From Solirubrobacteraceae bacterium (GTDB taxonomy: Bacteria > Actinomycetota > Thermoleophilia > Solirubrobacterales > Solirubrobacteraceae), in assembly GCA_019683665.1 (NCBI GenBank), contig JADGIB010000170.1, positions 1-7,612 of the forward strand: a stretch of DNA of 7,612 nt. Direction: 5' to 3'. This document shows, piece by piece, positions 1 to 6,092 of the stretch (position 1 is its first letter; each line of letters begins with the position of its first letter). The position numbers and the translations under genes are program-made. A model generated the notes under the pieces. It was not told the origin of the DNA, did not search any database, and worked only from the letters and a program-made list of their open reading frames with translations.

Positions 1-68
1 GGGGGGCGCCCCCGCCCGGGGGGGCGGGCCCCGCCCCGCGGGCGGGCGCCCCCCCCGGGCCGCCCCCC
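1..68. other. A/T-free low-complexity edge
   Basis: The first 68 bases contain only G and C, with runs of six to eight identical bases; the first T is at 69. This is extreme even for this genome. It falls in the 3' part of the regulator gene, where the reading frame stays open but turns into Gly/Pro/Ala-rich sequence unlike the helical tail just before it. It may be a real low-complexity tail, but degraded sequence at a contig end is at least as likely. Confidence 0.6.
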
Positions 69-3000
69 TCCCCGAGCACGTCGGGCAGGGGGCGCGCCGC
101 GTACCCGGCCTCGAGCGCGGCGAGCCGGCCGGGGGCGCGCGCCTCGGCGTGCGGCGCGATCCGCTCCCACGCCATTGACGGCAGCGAGCGGTTGTAGGCG
201 CAGCAGCGGGCGAGCGCGAGGAGCGCGACGGCGTCGTCGGCCGGCGCCGCGTCGCGCAGCAGCGCCCACGTGCCGAGGCCGAAGAGCGCGACGCCGGCGA
301 CCGGGACGTCGAGCGCCCGGTCGGCCGGGTCGAGGACGACGGGGCCGCGGCGGCGCAGCGCGTCGTACAGGGCCCGCCCGTGGGGCTCGTCGTCGGGCCC
401 GGCGTGGTGGGCGTGCGCGACGAGCGCCGCCGCCTCCCCGAACACGGCCCACGGCTCGCGGCCGGTGACCGGCCGCCCCGGGATCCGCAGCGCGCCCAGG
501 CGCGCGGCGGAGGCGCGGTGCTCGCGCAGCCCGGTCGCGAGGTCGCCGCGGGCGAGCGCGAGCTCGGCCGCCCCGACGGTCCGCACCGCGCAGCCGCCGA
601 TGACCTCGCCGTCGCTGATCCGCGTCGCCGCCTCGAGCTCGGCCTCGGCCTCGTCGAGCCGGCCGTCGGCGATCGCGCAGGCGACGAGCAGCGAGCGCAG
701 CTGCAGCTCGTCGTCGCGGGCGCCGAGGCGGGCGAGCACCGGCAGCGCCCGCTCGGCGTGGTCGCGGGCCCTCCGCGGGTCGCCGAGCTGGGCGGCGAGC
801 TGCGCGGCCTGGGCGTCGAGCATCGCGGCCATCCACGGGCCGTCGTCGGGGCCGGTGAGCTCGAGGGCGCGCCGGGTCGCCGCCAGCGCGCCCTCCGGGT
901 CGCCGGCGTTCTCGCGCGCGTGGCCGAGCCAGAAGTGGGCGGTGCGCGCGAGGTGCGGGTCGGGGTCGCGCGCGGCCGCCTCGAGGACGTCGGTGGCGGT
1001 GAAGCGGTCGCCGGGGTCGAAGGCGAGCTGGAGCCGGACCGCCGCGGCCAGGCGCGGGTCGTCGCCCGGCCCCAGCCGCGCGAGCAGGTCGCGGGCCGGC
1101 CCCCAGCGGGGGTCGTCGATGATCGTCGCGTTGGTGAGGACGGCGATCATCGCGGCGCGGGCGGCGTGCTCGAGCCCGGGCGGCGGCGTCCAGCCGTCGA
1201 CCGCGTCCGCGACCGGCCCGATGAGGGCGACGAGGCGGCTGTGCTCGCCGCGGATCGTCCACAGGGCGCCGAGGGCGGCGAGCAGCTCGACCGCGGCGGC
1301 GGGGTCGCCGTCGCCGAGCGCGGCGCGCAGCTCGTCGGCGAGGTTCGCCTCCTCGGCGCCGAGCGCGTCGATCGCCGCGGCCTGGCCGCGGCCGGCGAGC
1401 GCGGGCGCCCAGCGGCGCGCGACGCCGGTCGCCCAGCGGCGGCGGGCGGCGCGGGCGTCGGCCTCGTCGCCGGCGCCGGCGAGCCGCAGGAGCCCGAACT
1501 CGCGGACGGTCTCGAGCATCCGGTAGCGGACGCCCGGCGGCTCGTCGCGCACGCTCAGCAGCGACTGGTCGACGAGACCCTGGACGGCGTCGAGCGCGGC
1601 GTCGCCGAGGACGGCCGTCGCCGCGTCGAGCGTGAACCCGTCGCCGAACAGGGCCAGGCGCCGCAGCGCGCGCCGCTGCGGCTCGTCGAGGAGGTTCCAG
1701 GACCAGTCGATGACGGCGAGCAGCGTCTGGTGGCGGCCGGGGGCGCTGCGGTCGCCGCCGCGCAGGAGCGCGAAGCGGTCCTCGAGGCGGCGGTCGATCT
1801 CCTCGACCGACATCGCCCGGACCTTCGCGGCGGCGAGCTCGATCGCCAGCGGCAGGCCGTCGAGCCGCTCGACGACGCGGGCGACGGCCGCCTCGTCGAG
1901 CGTCACGCCGGGCCGGGCGGCGCGGGCGCGGTCGGCGAACAGGCGGGCGGCGTCCTCGGCCCCGAGCTGGCCGAGCGGGTAGACGCGCTCGGCGGCGATC
2001 GCGAGCGGCGCGCGGCTCGTCGTCAGCACGGCCAGGTCGGGGGTGGCGGAGACGAGGAACGCGACGAGCTCGGCGACCGCGTCGACGACGTGCTCGCAGT
2101 TGTCGAGGACGAGGAGGCTCGGCGCCTGCGCGAGCTGCTGGGCGACGCGGCCGCGCACGTCGGCGCGCTCGGCGGGCGTGAGCGTGCGGCGGGCGCTGAC
2201 GGAGTCGCGGACCCCGAGGACGGAGCCGACCTCGGCGACGACGTCGTCGGGCGAGGTCACGCCGACGAGCTCGACGACGTGGACGGACGGCTGCGGCGCC
2301 TCGCGGGCGAGGACGTGCGCGAGGCGGGTCTTGCCGATGCCGCCGGGCCCGACGATCGAGACGACCCGCGCCCCGCCGAGCAGGCCGCGCAGGGCGTCGA
2401 GGTCGTCGTCGCGGCCGACGAGCGGGGTCGCGTCGTAGCGCACGCCGGTGCGGCGCGGGCGGTCGAGGGCGAGCAGCTCGCGCTGGACGCGCCGCAGCCG
2501 CTCCCCGGGCTGCGCGCCGAGCCGGTCGCGCAGGTCGCGGCGGAAGCGCTCGTAGCGCTCGATCGCGGCGCCCGGGCCGCGGACGGCGGCCTCGCTGCGC
2601 AGGAGGTCGGCGAGGAGCGACTCGTCGTCGGGCGCGGCGGCGTGGGCGGCCTCGAGGGCGGGGAGCGCGGCGGCGTGGTCGCCGAGGCGGCTGCCGGCGC
2701 AGGCGAGGACGGCGCGGGCCGCGGCGGCGTGGCCGGCGGCGTCGGCGCGCAGCGCGGCGAGCAGCGCGCCGTCGCCGTTGGGCGCGGCGGCGTCGGCGGC
2801 GAGCGCGAGCGCCTCCTGCGCGCGGGCGCGCGCGGCGGCGGGGTCGGCGTCGAGCGCGGCGGCCGCCTCGCGGACGAGGGCGGCGAGCCGGCCGCTGTCG
2901 ACCTCGTCGGGGCCGACGCCGAGCCGGTACCCGGCGGGCTCGCGGGCGATCGCGTCGGGCCCGAGCGCGGCGCGGGTGCGCGACACGAGGACCTGGAGCG

Positions 3001-3175
3001 CCTTCTGCGGGTTGGCCGGCGGGTCGTCGCCCCAGACGAGCTCGACGAGGCGCTCGTCGGGCACCGGCCGGCCGCCGGCCTGGGCGAGCGCGGCCAGCAG
3101 CGCGCGCGAGCGCTCCCCCGTGACGGGCGCGCCCCGCCAGCGCACGTCGGCCAGCAGCGTCAGGGCGACAGCCAC
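1..3175 (-). CDS. SARP/AfsR-type transcriptional regulator with BTAD, NB-ARC ATPase and TPR-like tail (3' end outside window)
   Basis: This is a large ATP-dependent transcriptional activator of the SARP (AfsR-like) class, which typically controls secondary-metabolism or stress genes. About 1058 codons are visible and the frame is still open at the left edge. Residues 1-90 form an OmpR-type winged helix (VWGDDPPANPQKALQVLVSR, then GYRL). About 95-245 is the bacterial transcriptional activation domain. A linker with LVGRDDDL leads into an NB-ARC ATPase with Walker A GPGGIGKT (276-283, K282), Walker B/kinase-2 LLVLDNCEH (D358) and GLPLAIEL (from 440). From about 600 on, Ala/Leu-rich helical repeats resemble TPRs and probably sense a partner or ligand. 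The GTG start at 3175 is fixed by an in-frame TAG three codons upstream (3187-3185). No Shine-Dalgarno is seen; a -10-like TAGACT six bases upstream suggests a leaderless transcript. Its targets cannot be told from this window. The last 22 residues are doubtful because of the A/T-free edge. Confidence 0.93.
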   Translation of the reverse strand, partial: MAVALTLLADVRWRGAPVTGERSRALLAALAQAGGRPVPDERLVELVWGDDPPANPQKALQVLVSRTRAALGPDAIAREPAGYRLGVGPDEVDSGRLAALVREAAAALDADPAAARARAQEALALAADAAAPNGDGALLAALRADAAGHAAAARAVLACAGSRLGDHAAALPALEAAHAAAPDDESLLADLLRSEAAVRGPGAAIERYERFRRDLRDRLGAQPGERLRRVQRELLALDRPRRTGVRYDATPLVGRDDDLDALRGLLGGARVVSIVGPGGIGKTRLAHVLAREAPQPSVHVVELVGVTSPDDVVAEVGSVLGVRDSVSARRTLTPAERADVRGRVAQQLAQAPSLLVLDNCEHVVDAVAELVAFLVSATPDLAVLTTSRAPLAIAAERVYPLGQLGAEDAARLFADRARAARPGVTLDEAAVARVVERLDGLPLAIELAAAKVRAMSVEEIDRRLEDRFALLRGGDRSAPGRHQTLLAVIDWSWNLLDEPQRRALRRLALFGDGFTLDAATAVLGDAALDAVQGLVDQSLLSVRDEPPGVRYRMLETVREFGLLRLAGAGDEADARAARRRWATGVARRWAPALAGRGQAAAIDALGAEEANLADELRAALGDGDPAAAVELLAALGALWTIRGEHSRLVALIGPVADAVDGWTPPPGLEHAARAAMIAVLTNATIIDDPRWGPARDLLARLGPGDDPRLAAAVRLQLAFDPGDRFTATDVLEAAARDPDPHLARTAHFWLGHARENAGDPEGALAATRRALELTGPDDGPWMAAMLDAQAAQLAAQLGDPRRARDHAERALPVLARLGARDDELQLRSLLVACAIADGRLDEAEAELEAATRISDGEVIGGCAVRTVGAAELALARGDLATGLREHRASAARLGALRIPGRPVTGREPWAVFGEAAALVAHAHHAGPDDEPHGRALYDALRRRGPVVLDPADRALDVPVAGVALFGLGTWALLRDAAPADDAVALLALARCCAYNRSLPSMAWERIAPHAEARAPGRLAALEAGYAARPLPDVLGEGGGPGGAPARGAGPAPPGGGAP

Positions 3176-3181
3176 GCCGCC

Positions 3182-3187
3182 AGTCTA
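3182..3187 (-). promoter_or_regulatory. Putative leaderless -10 element of the SARP gene
   Basis: Read on the minus strand, TAGACT fits the TANNNT -10 pattern and ends six bases before the GTG start. Transcription would thus begin at or next to the start codon. The TAG of this box is also the in-frame stop that limits the gene's 5' end. There is no clear -35 box, and no Shine-Dalgarno exists in the gap. This is inference from spacing. Confidence 0.45.
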
Positions 3188-3259
3188 GGTCGGGCCGCCC
3201 GCCGCGCCCACCCGGGCTCCGCGGACGCGAGCCGGCTGCCTCGACCGGTCGATCGTCGC

Positions 3260-3265
3260 TACCCT
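3260..3265 (+). promoter_or_regulatory. Putative -10 box of tRNA-Phe
   Basis: TACCCT (TANNNT) lies 14 bases upstream of the mature tRNA 5' end, which would give a leader of about eight bases. The -35 region is weak. A 12-bp perfect palindrome, TCGACCGGTCGA (3241-3252), lies just upstream. The intergenic stretch is shared with the divergent SARP gene. Confidence 0.4.
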
Positions 3266-3279
3266 CTGGTCCGCATCAC

Positions 3280-3352
3280 GGCGAGATAGCTCAGTTGGTA
3301 GAGCACACGACTGAAAATCGTGGTGTCCCCGGTTCGAGTCCGGGTCTCGCCA
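3280..3352 (+). tRNA. tRNA-Phe (anticodon GAA)
   Basis: A full 73-base cloverleaf can be drawn. The acceptor stem GGCGAGA pairs perfectly with TCTCGCC, followed by discriminator A at 3352. U8 and A9 are followed by D stem GCTC/GAGC with loop AGTTGGTA. The anticodon stem CACGA/TCGTG encloses loop CTGAAAA, placing GAA at 3313-3315. The variable loop is GTGTC, and T stem CCCGG/CCGGG carries loop TTCGAGT. The 3' CCA is not encoded (TCC follows), so it must be added enzymatically, as is common in Actinomycetota. It decodes UUC and UUU as phenylalanine. Confidence 0.97.
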
Positions 3353-3358
3353 TCCTCG

Positions 3359-3386
3359 ACGGCCCTGGCGACAGGGCCGTTCTCAT
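3359..3386 (+). terminator. Hairpin terminator after tRNA-Phe
   Basis: ACGGCCCT (3359-3366) and AGGGCCGT (3373-3380) form a perfect 8-bp stem with the six-base loop GGCGAC, followed by TCTCAT. It begins six bases after the tRNA ends. The short T-poor tail is usual for high-GC intrinsic terminators. Confidence 0.75.
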
Positions 3387-3498
3387 GTCGTGAGCGCGAG
3401 CGTCCCCTCGACGGCCCGCGGGGCGTACGCCGCGGTTCCGGCGCGTCCGCTCGCAGAGGAGGCTCGGCGAGCCGGCCAGAGGACCGCGAACCCGGCCG
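3387..3498. other. Intergenic stretch without a recognisable gene
   Basis: No frame on either strand shows both steady G/C-ending codons and a recognisable protein. Open frames here are chance results of the high GC content. It lies between the tRNA terminator and the remnant genes, and may be old spacer or decayed coding sequence. Confidence 0.4.
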
Positions 3499-3561
3499 TC
3501 ACGCGCGCAGGCGGCGGACCATGCGGCGCAGCTGCTCGGCGTAGCGCTCCTCGAACGTCGT
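3499..3561 (-). pseudogene. C-terminal scrap of an unrecognised minus-strand gene
   Basis: Reading leftward, the frame encodes TTTFEERYAEQLRRMVRRLRA and then TGA (3501-3499). From the Phe on, every codon ends in G or C, and the composition (charged, helical, ending in Arg/Leu/Ala) looks like a real protein C-terminus. Further upstream, the same frame runs into the antisense of the ABC permease remnant and loses sense. No nearby start codon with a ribosome site is evident. I do not recognise the family. Most likely it is the end of a gene whose body was lost at about 3560; chance coding is possible. Confidence 0.4.
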
Positions 3562-3562
3562 C

Positions 3563-3985
3563 GTGTTCGCGGTCCCGGCGCTGCTCGTCGTGGCGGTCGC
3601 GCTGCCGTTCGGCTACCGCCCGGCGCCGGACGGGATCGCCGTGGCGCTCGTGCTGCTGGCGCTGCTGACCGCCGTCGTGTCGGCCTGGTCGAACGCGCTC
3701 GGCGTGCTGCTGAAGGAGACCGGAAGCCTGGCCGCGATCGTCACCGGGCTGCAGCTGCCGCTCACGCTGCTGTCCGGCGTGCTGCTGCCGCTGTCGATCG
3801 CGCCCGGGTGGATGCGCGTGCTCGCGCACGTCAACCCGCTCTTCTACGCGGTCGAGGCGTCCCGCGACCTGTCCGGCGGGTCGATCGCCACGACCGACGT
3901 GGGCCTCGGCTTCCTCGTCATCGGCGCGCTGACCGCGGCCACGCTCGGCTGGGGCACGCGGGTCCACCGCACCGCCGTGGCCTAG
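3563..3985 (+). pseudogene. ABC-2 type transporter permease, C-terminal remnant
   Basis: The frame encodes the last 140 residues of an ABC-2 membrane permease, the channel part of an ATP-driven exporter in the cytoplasmic membrane. Hydrophobic segments lie at about 2-17, 24-50, 56-80 and 112-130. The diagnostic stretch between segments three and four is LLSGVLLPLSIAPGWMRVLA (70-89), followed by NPLFYAVEASR (91-101). Family members have about 240-280 residues and six helices, so the first two helices and cytoplasmic N-terminus are missing. The frame is closed upstream by TAG at 3542-3544. GTG 3563 is the first start codon but sits inside what should be a helix, and no Shine-Dalgarno precedes it. 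No ATPase partner is present. Its stop overlaps that of the convergent VOC gene. A functional short protein is unlikely; a 5'-truncated pseudogene or a misassembly junction fits better. Confidence 0.75.
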
Positions 3986-4425
3986 CGCAGCGGCTGGGCC
4001 AGGCCCACGACGACGCCCTCCGGCCCGCGCACGAAGCAGAGCCGATAGGCGTCCTCGTAGTCGGCGATCCCGCCGACGAGCTCGGCCCCGTGGCGGGCGC
4101 GCAGGCGCTCGACGAGCGCGTCGACGCCGTCGACGGCGAACATGATCCGGCGGATCCCGAGCGCGTTGGAGGGCGCGTCCGCCGGCTCGAGGCGGACCGC
4201 CGGCGGGGCGAGGAAGCGCGACAGCTCGACGCGGCCGTGCCCGTCGGGGGTGCGCAGCATCGCGATCTCCGTCCGCACGCCGTCGAGGCCGACGACCGCG
4301 TCGGCCCACGCGCCCTCGACGAGCCCGCGGCCCTCGAGCTCGAGGCCGATCTCGACGAAGAACGCGGCGACCGCGTCGAGGTCCTCGACGACGATGAGGA
4401 CGTTGTCCATCCGATGCAGGGTCAT
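3982..4425 (-). CDS. VOC-family (glyoxalase/bleomycin-resistance fold) protein
   Basis: This 147-residue protein has the two beta-alpha-beta-beta-beta modules of the vicinal oxygen chelate superfamily. Module one covers residues 6-72 (MDNVLIVVEDLDAVAAFF to GRVELSRF) and module two 91-144 (IRRIMFAVDGVDALVERL to GPEGVVVGLAQPL). The length is usual for single-domain members. E67 sits at a usual metal-ligand position, but the histidines normally found early in both modules are not obvious (DN at 7-8, RI at 93-94), so metal use and reaction are uncertain. Relatives include glyoxalases, dioxygenases and drug-binding resistance proteins. The start is ATG 4425; M6 (4410) is an alternative. No good Shine-Dalgarno is visible, and an 8-bp GC-only hairpin abuts the start codon. 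Codons end in G or C throughout, and no disruption is seen. It follows the MMPL-like remnant on the same strand and converges on the permease remnant. Confidence 0.88.
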   Translation of the reverse strand: MTLHRMDNVLIVVEDLDAVAAFFVEIGLELEGRGLVEGAWADAVVGLDGVRTEIAMLRTPDGHGRVELSRFLAPPAVRLEPADAPSNALGIRRIMFAVDGVDALVERLRARHGAELVGGIADYEDAYRLCFVRGPEGVVVGLAQPLR

Positions 4426-4446
4426 GGCCGGGGTCTTCCCCCGGCC
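4426..4446 (-). promoter_or_regulatory. Perfect GC hairpin directly before the VOC start codon
   Basis: On the minus strand, GGCCGGGG and CCCCGGCC form a perfect 8-bp stem with loop GAAGA, and the last stem base touches the ATG. The only purine-rich stretch that could bind a ribosome (GGGGGAAGA) lies in the 5' arm and loop. It could block translation initiation. It could also be a leftover T-less terminator of the remnant gene, which ends eight bases upstream (stop 4456-4454, hairpin from 4446). Confidence 0.5.
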
Positions 4447-4453
4447 GGGCCCG

Positions 4454-4630
4454 CTACGCGTGGCCGAGGCGCACGCCGGGCAGCGGCCGCGACGGCCGCC
4501 AAGCCCGGTCGCCGAGCAGCCGCAGCAGCGCCGGCATGGGCAGCAGCCGCACGAGCGGCACGGCGACGCCGGGGATGACGCCCATCTCGTTCGGCGGGAT
4601 CGGCCCCGACCGCGCGAACGCGAAGAGCAC
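4454..4630 (-). pseudogene. C-terminal remnant resembling an MMPL/RND exporter
   Basis: From GTG 4630, the frame encodes 58 residues and ends at TAG 4456-4454. All codons but one end in G or C, which marks true coding descent. The sequence (SGPIPPNEMGVIPGVAV, then PALLRLLGDRAW, then RPLPGVRLGHA) resembles the end of MMPL-type RND membrane exporters: a loop ending in EMG, the last transmembrane helix, then PxLLRLLGxxAW and a short basic tail. These proteins normally exceed 700 residues. In family members I recall, the helix has a DA-containing segment between VAV and VRLL. Here only PL remains, suggesting a small in-frame deletion that removed a conserved Asp. Upstream of 4630 the codon signature fades and the divergent MFS gene begins. 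It is best read as a decayed fragment. Assignment is from memory of the motif, not a search; an independent small membrane protein remains possible. Confidence 0.5.
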
Positions 4631-4671
4631 GTCTCGCGGCTCGGCCCCGCCGACATGCGACAGTCCCCGCC

Positions 4672-6060
4672 ATGACCGTCTCGCCCGCCCGCCGCCGAGG
4701 GCGCCTCGCGCGCGTGAGCACGCCCGCCCTGTGGGCGAGCTGCCTGGCGATGACGCTCGTCTACAACAACAACGGGCTCGTGAACGTCGCCCTGCCGACG
4801 ATCGGGCGGCGGCTCGGCGCCGACGTCGTCGCGCTGCAGTGGGTCGTGAACGCCTACGCGCTCGCGCTCAGCGCGCTCATGCTCACCGCCGGCGCCCTGT
4901 CGGACCGGTTCGGCGCCCGCCGGGTCGTGCTCGCCGGGACGGCCGTGTTCGCGGCCGGCTCGGCCGCCGCGGCCGCCGCCCCGTCGATCGGCGCGCTCAT
5001 CGCCGCCCAGGGCGCGACGGGCCTCGGCGCCGCCCTGCTCGTCCCGGCGGCGCTGTCGATGCTCACCCACGCCTAACCGGACCCGCGCGAGCGCGGCCAC
5101 GCGATCGGCGTCTGGGCCGCGGTCACCGCGGTCGCCTTCGCCGCCGGCCCGATCGTCGGCGGCCTGCTCATCGAGCTCGCCGGCTGGCGGGCGGTGTTCG
5201 CCGTCGCGCTCCCGTTCGCGCTCGCGCTCTCGGTCCTCTGCCGCCGCGTGCCGGAGACGCCCACGCGGCGCGGGGCCGGCCTCGACCTCTCCGGCCAGGC
5301 GCTCGCCGTCGTCGCGCTCGCCGCCCTGACCGTCGGGATCGTCGAGTCCGGCGCGCTCGGCTGGGGCTCGACGCTCGCCACGGGCGCCCTCGCGCTCGCC
5401 GTGCTCGCCGGGGCGCTGTTCCTCGTCGTCGAGCGCCGCGGGACCAGCCCGATGCTCCCGCTGCGGCTGTTCGCCGCGCCCGGGTACGCGGCCGGGCTGG
5501 CCGCCGGGGTCCTGCTCAGCTTCGCCATGTACGGCGAGCTGTTCCTCGTCTCGCTCTACCTCCAGGACGAGCGCGGGCTGTCGGCGACCGCGATGGGCCT
5601 GGCCTTCCTGCCCCAGCCGATCGCGGGCGCCCTGCTCGGGCTCGTCGCCGGGCGGCTCATGGCCCGCTTCGGCAGCGGCCCGGTCCTCAGCTTCGGCGGG
5701 CTGTGCGGGCTGGCCGGCGCGCTGCTGCTGACGACGCTCGGCACCTCGACCTCCTACGTGCGGCTCGTCGCGGCGTTCGTCCTGTTCGGCTTCTCGTTCG
5801 GCGCCGTCGTGCCCGCGATGACGAGCGCCGCCGTCTCGGCCGTCCGCGGCGCCGAGGTCGGCGTGGCGTCGTCGACGCTGAACGCCGCCCGCCAGGCCGG
5901 CGGCGCCCTCGGCATCGCCACCGCGGGCGCGCTGCTGGCCGGCGCCGACTTCCTCGCCGGCGCGTCGCTGGCGATGGTGCTCACCGCCGCCGCGATGGCC
6001 GGCATCGTGCTCATGGGCCTGCTCATGCACGGGCGCCTGCGCGCAGCCGGCGCCCACTGA
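4672..6060 (+). pseudogene. MFS drug-efflux transporter (DHA2, 14-helix type) interrupted by an in-frame TAA
   Basis: This is a proton-driven multidrug exporter of the EmrB/QacA type in the cytoplasmic membrane. The reading frame spans 463 codons, usual for the family, but codon 135 is TAA (5074-5076). Both sides are in the same frame and read as one protein: ALSMLTHA before the stop and PDPRERGHAIGVWAA after it, where the family has Tyr or Phe at the stop position. A TAC-to-TAA change explains it. Other family marks are LVNVALPTIG (36-45), LQWVVNAYALALSALML (55-71), motif A GALSDRFGARR (74-84) and LDLSGQALAVVALAALTVGI (about 204-223). The Asp of the usual LDxTxVNVALP motif is replaced by N33. 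The ATG start has no Shine-Dalgarno. No start codon soon after the stop could rescue the second part. The gene diverges from the MMPL-like remnant and converges on the FAD oxidoreductase gene. A sequencing error at one base would make it intact. Confidence 0.85.
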
Positions 6061-6092
6061 GCGGAGCGCCGACCGGACGGGCGGGCGCGCCG

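Noticed and set aside
270..1526. Plus-strand frame with Ser/Ala/Arg-rich product
   Set aside because: Opposite the clear SARP coding frame, with no recognisable domain and poor codon signature.
380..3289. Plus-strand open frame of 969 codons
   Set aside because: It is the antisense of the SARP gene. The protein is Arg/Gly/Ala/Val-rich with no domain; stops are rare only because of GC content.
3280..3352. tRNA-Phe as an attachment site of an integrated element
   Set aside because: tRNA genes are common integration targets and broken genes follow, but I see no repeat of the tRNA 3' end, no integrase and no composition shift.
5194..6060. Separate 288-residue MFS gene starting at GTG 5194
   Set aside because: The frame is continuous with the upstream MFS part, and the GTG is an internal Val in a helix without a ribosome site. 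One interrupted gene explains it better.
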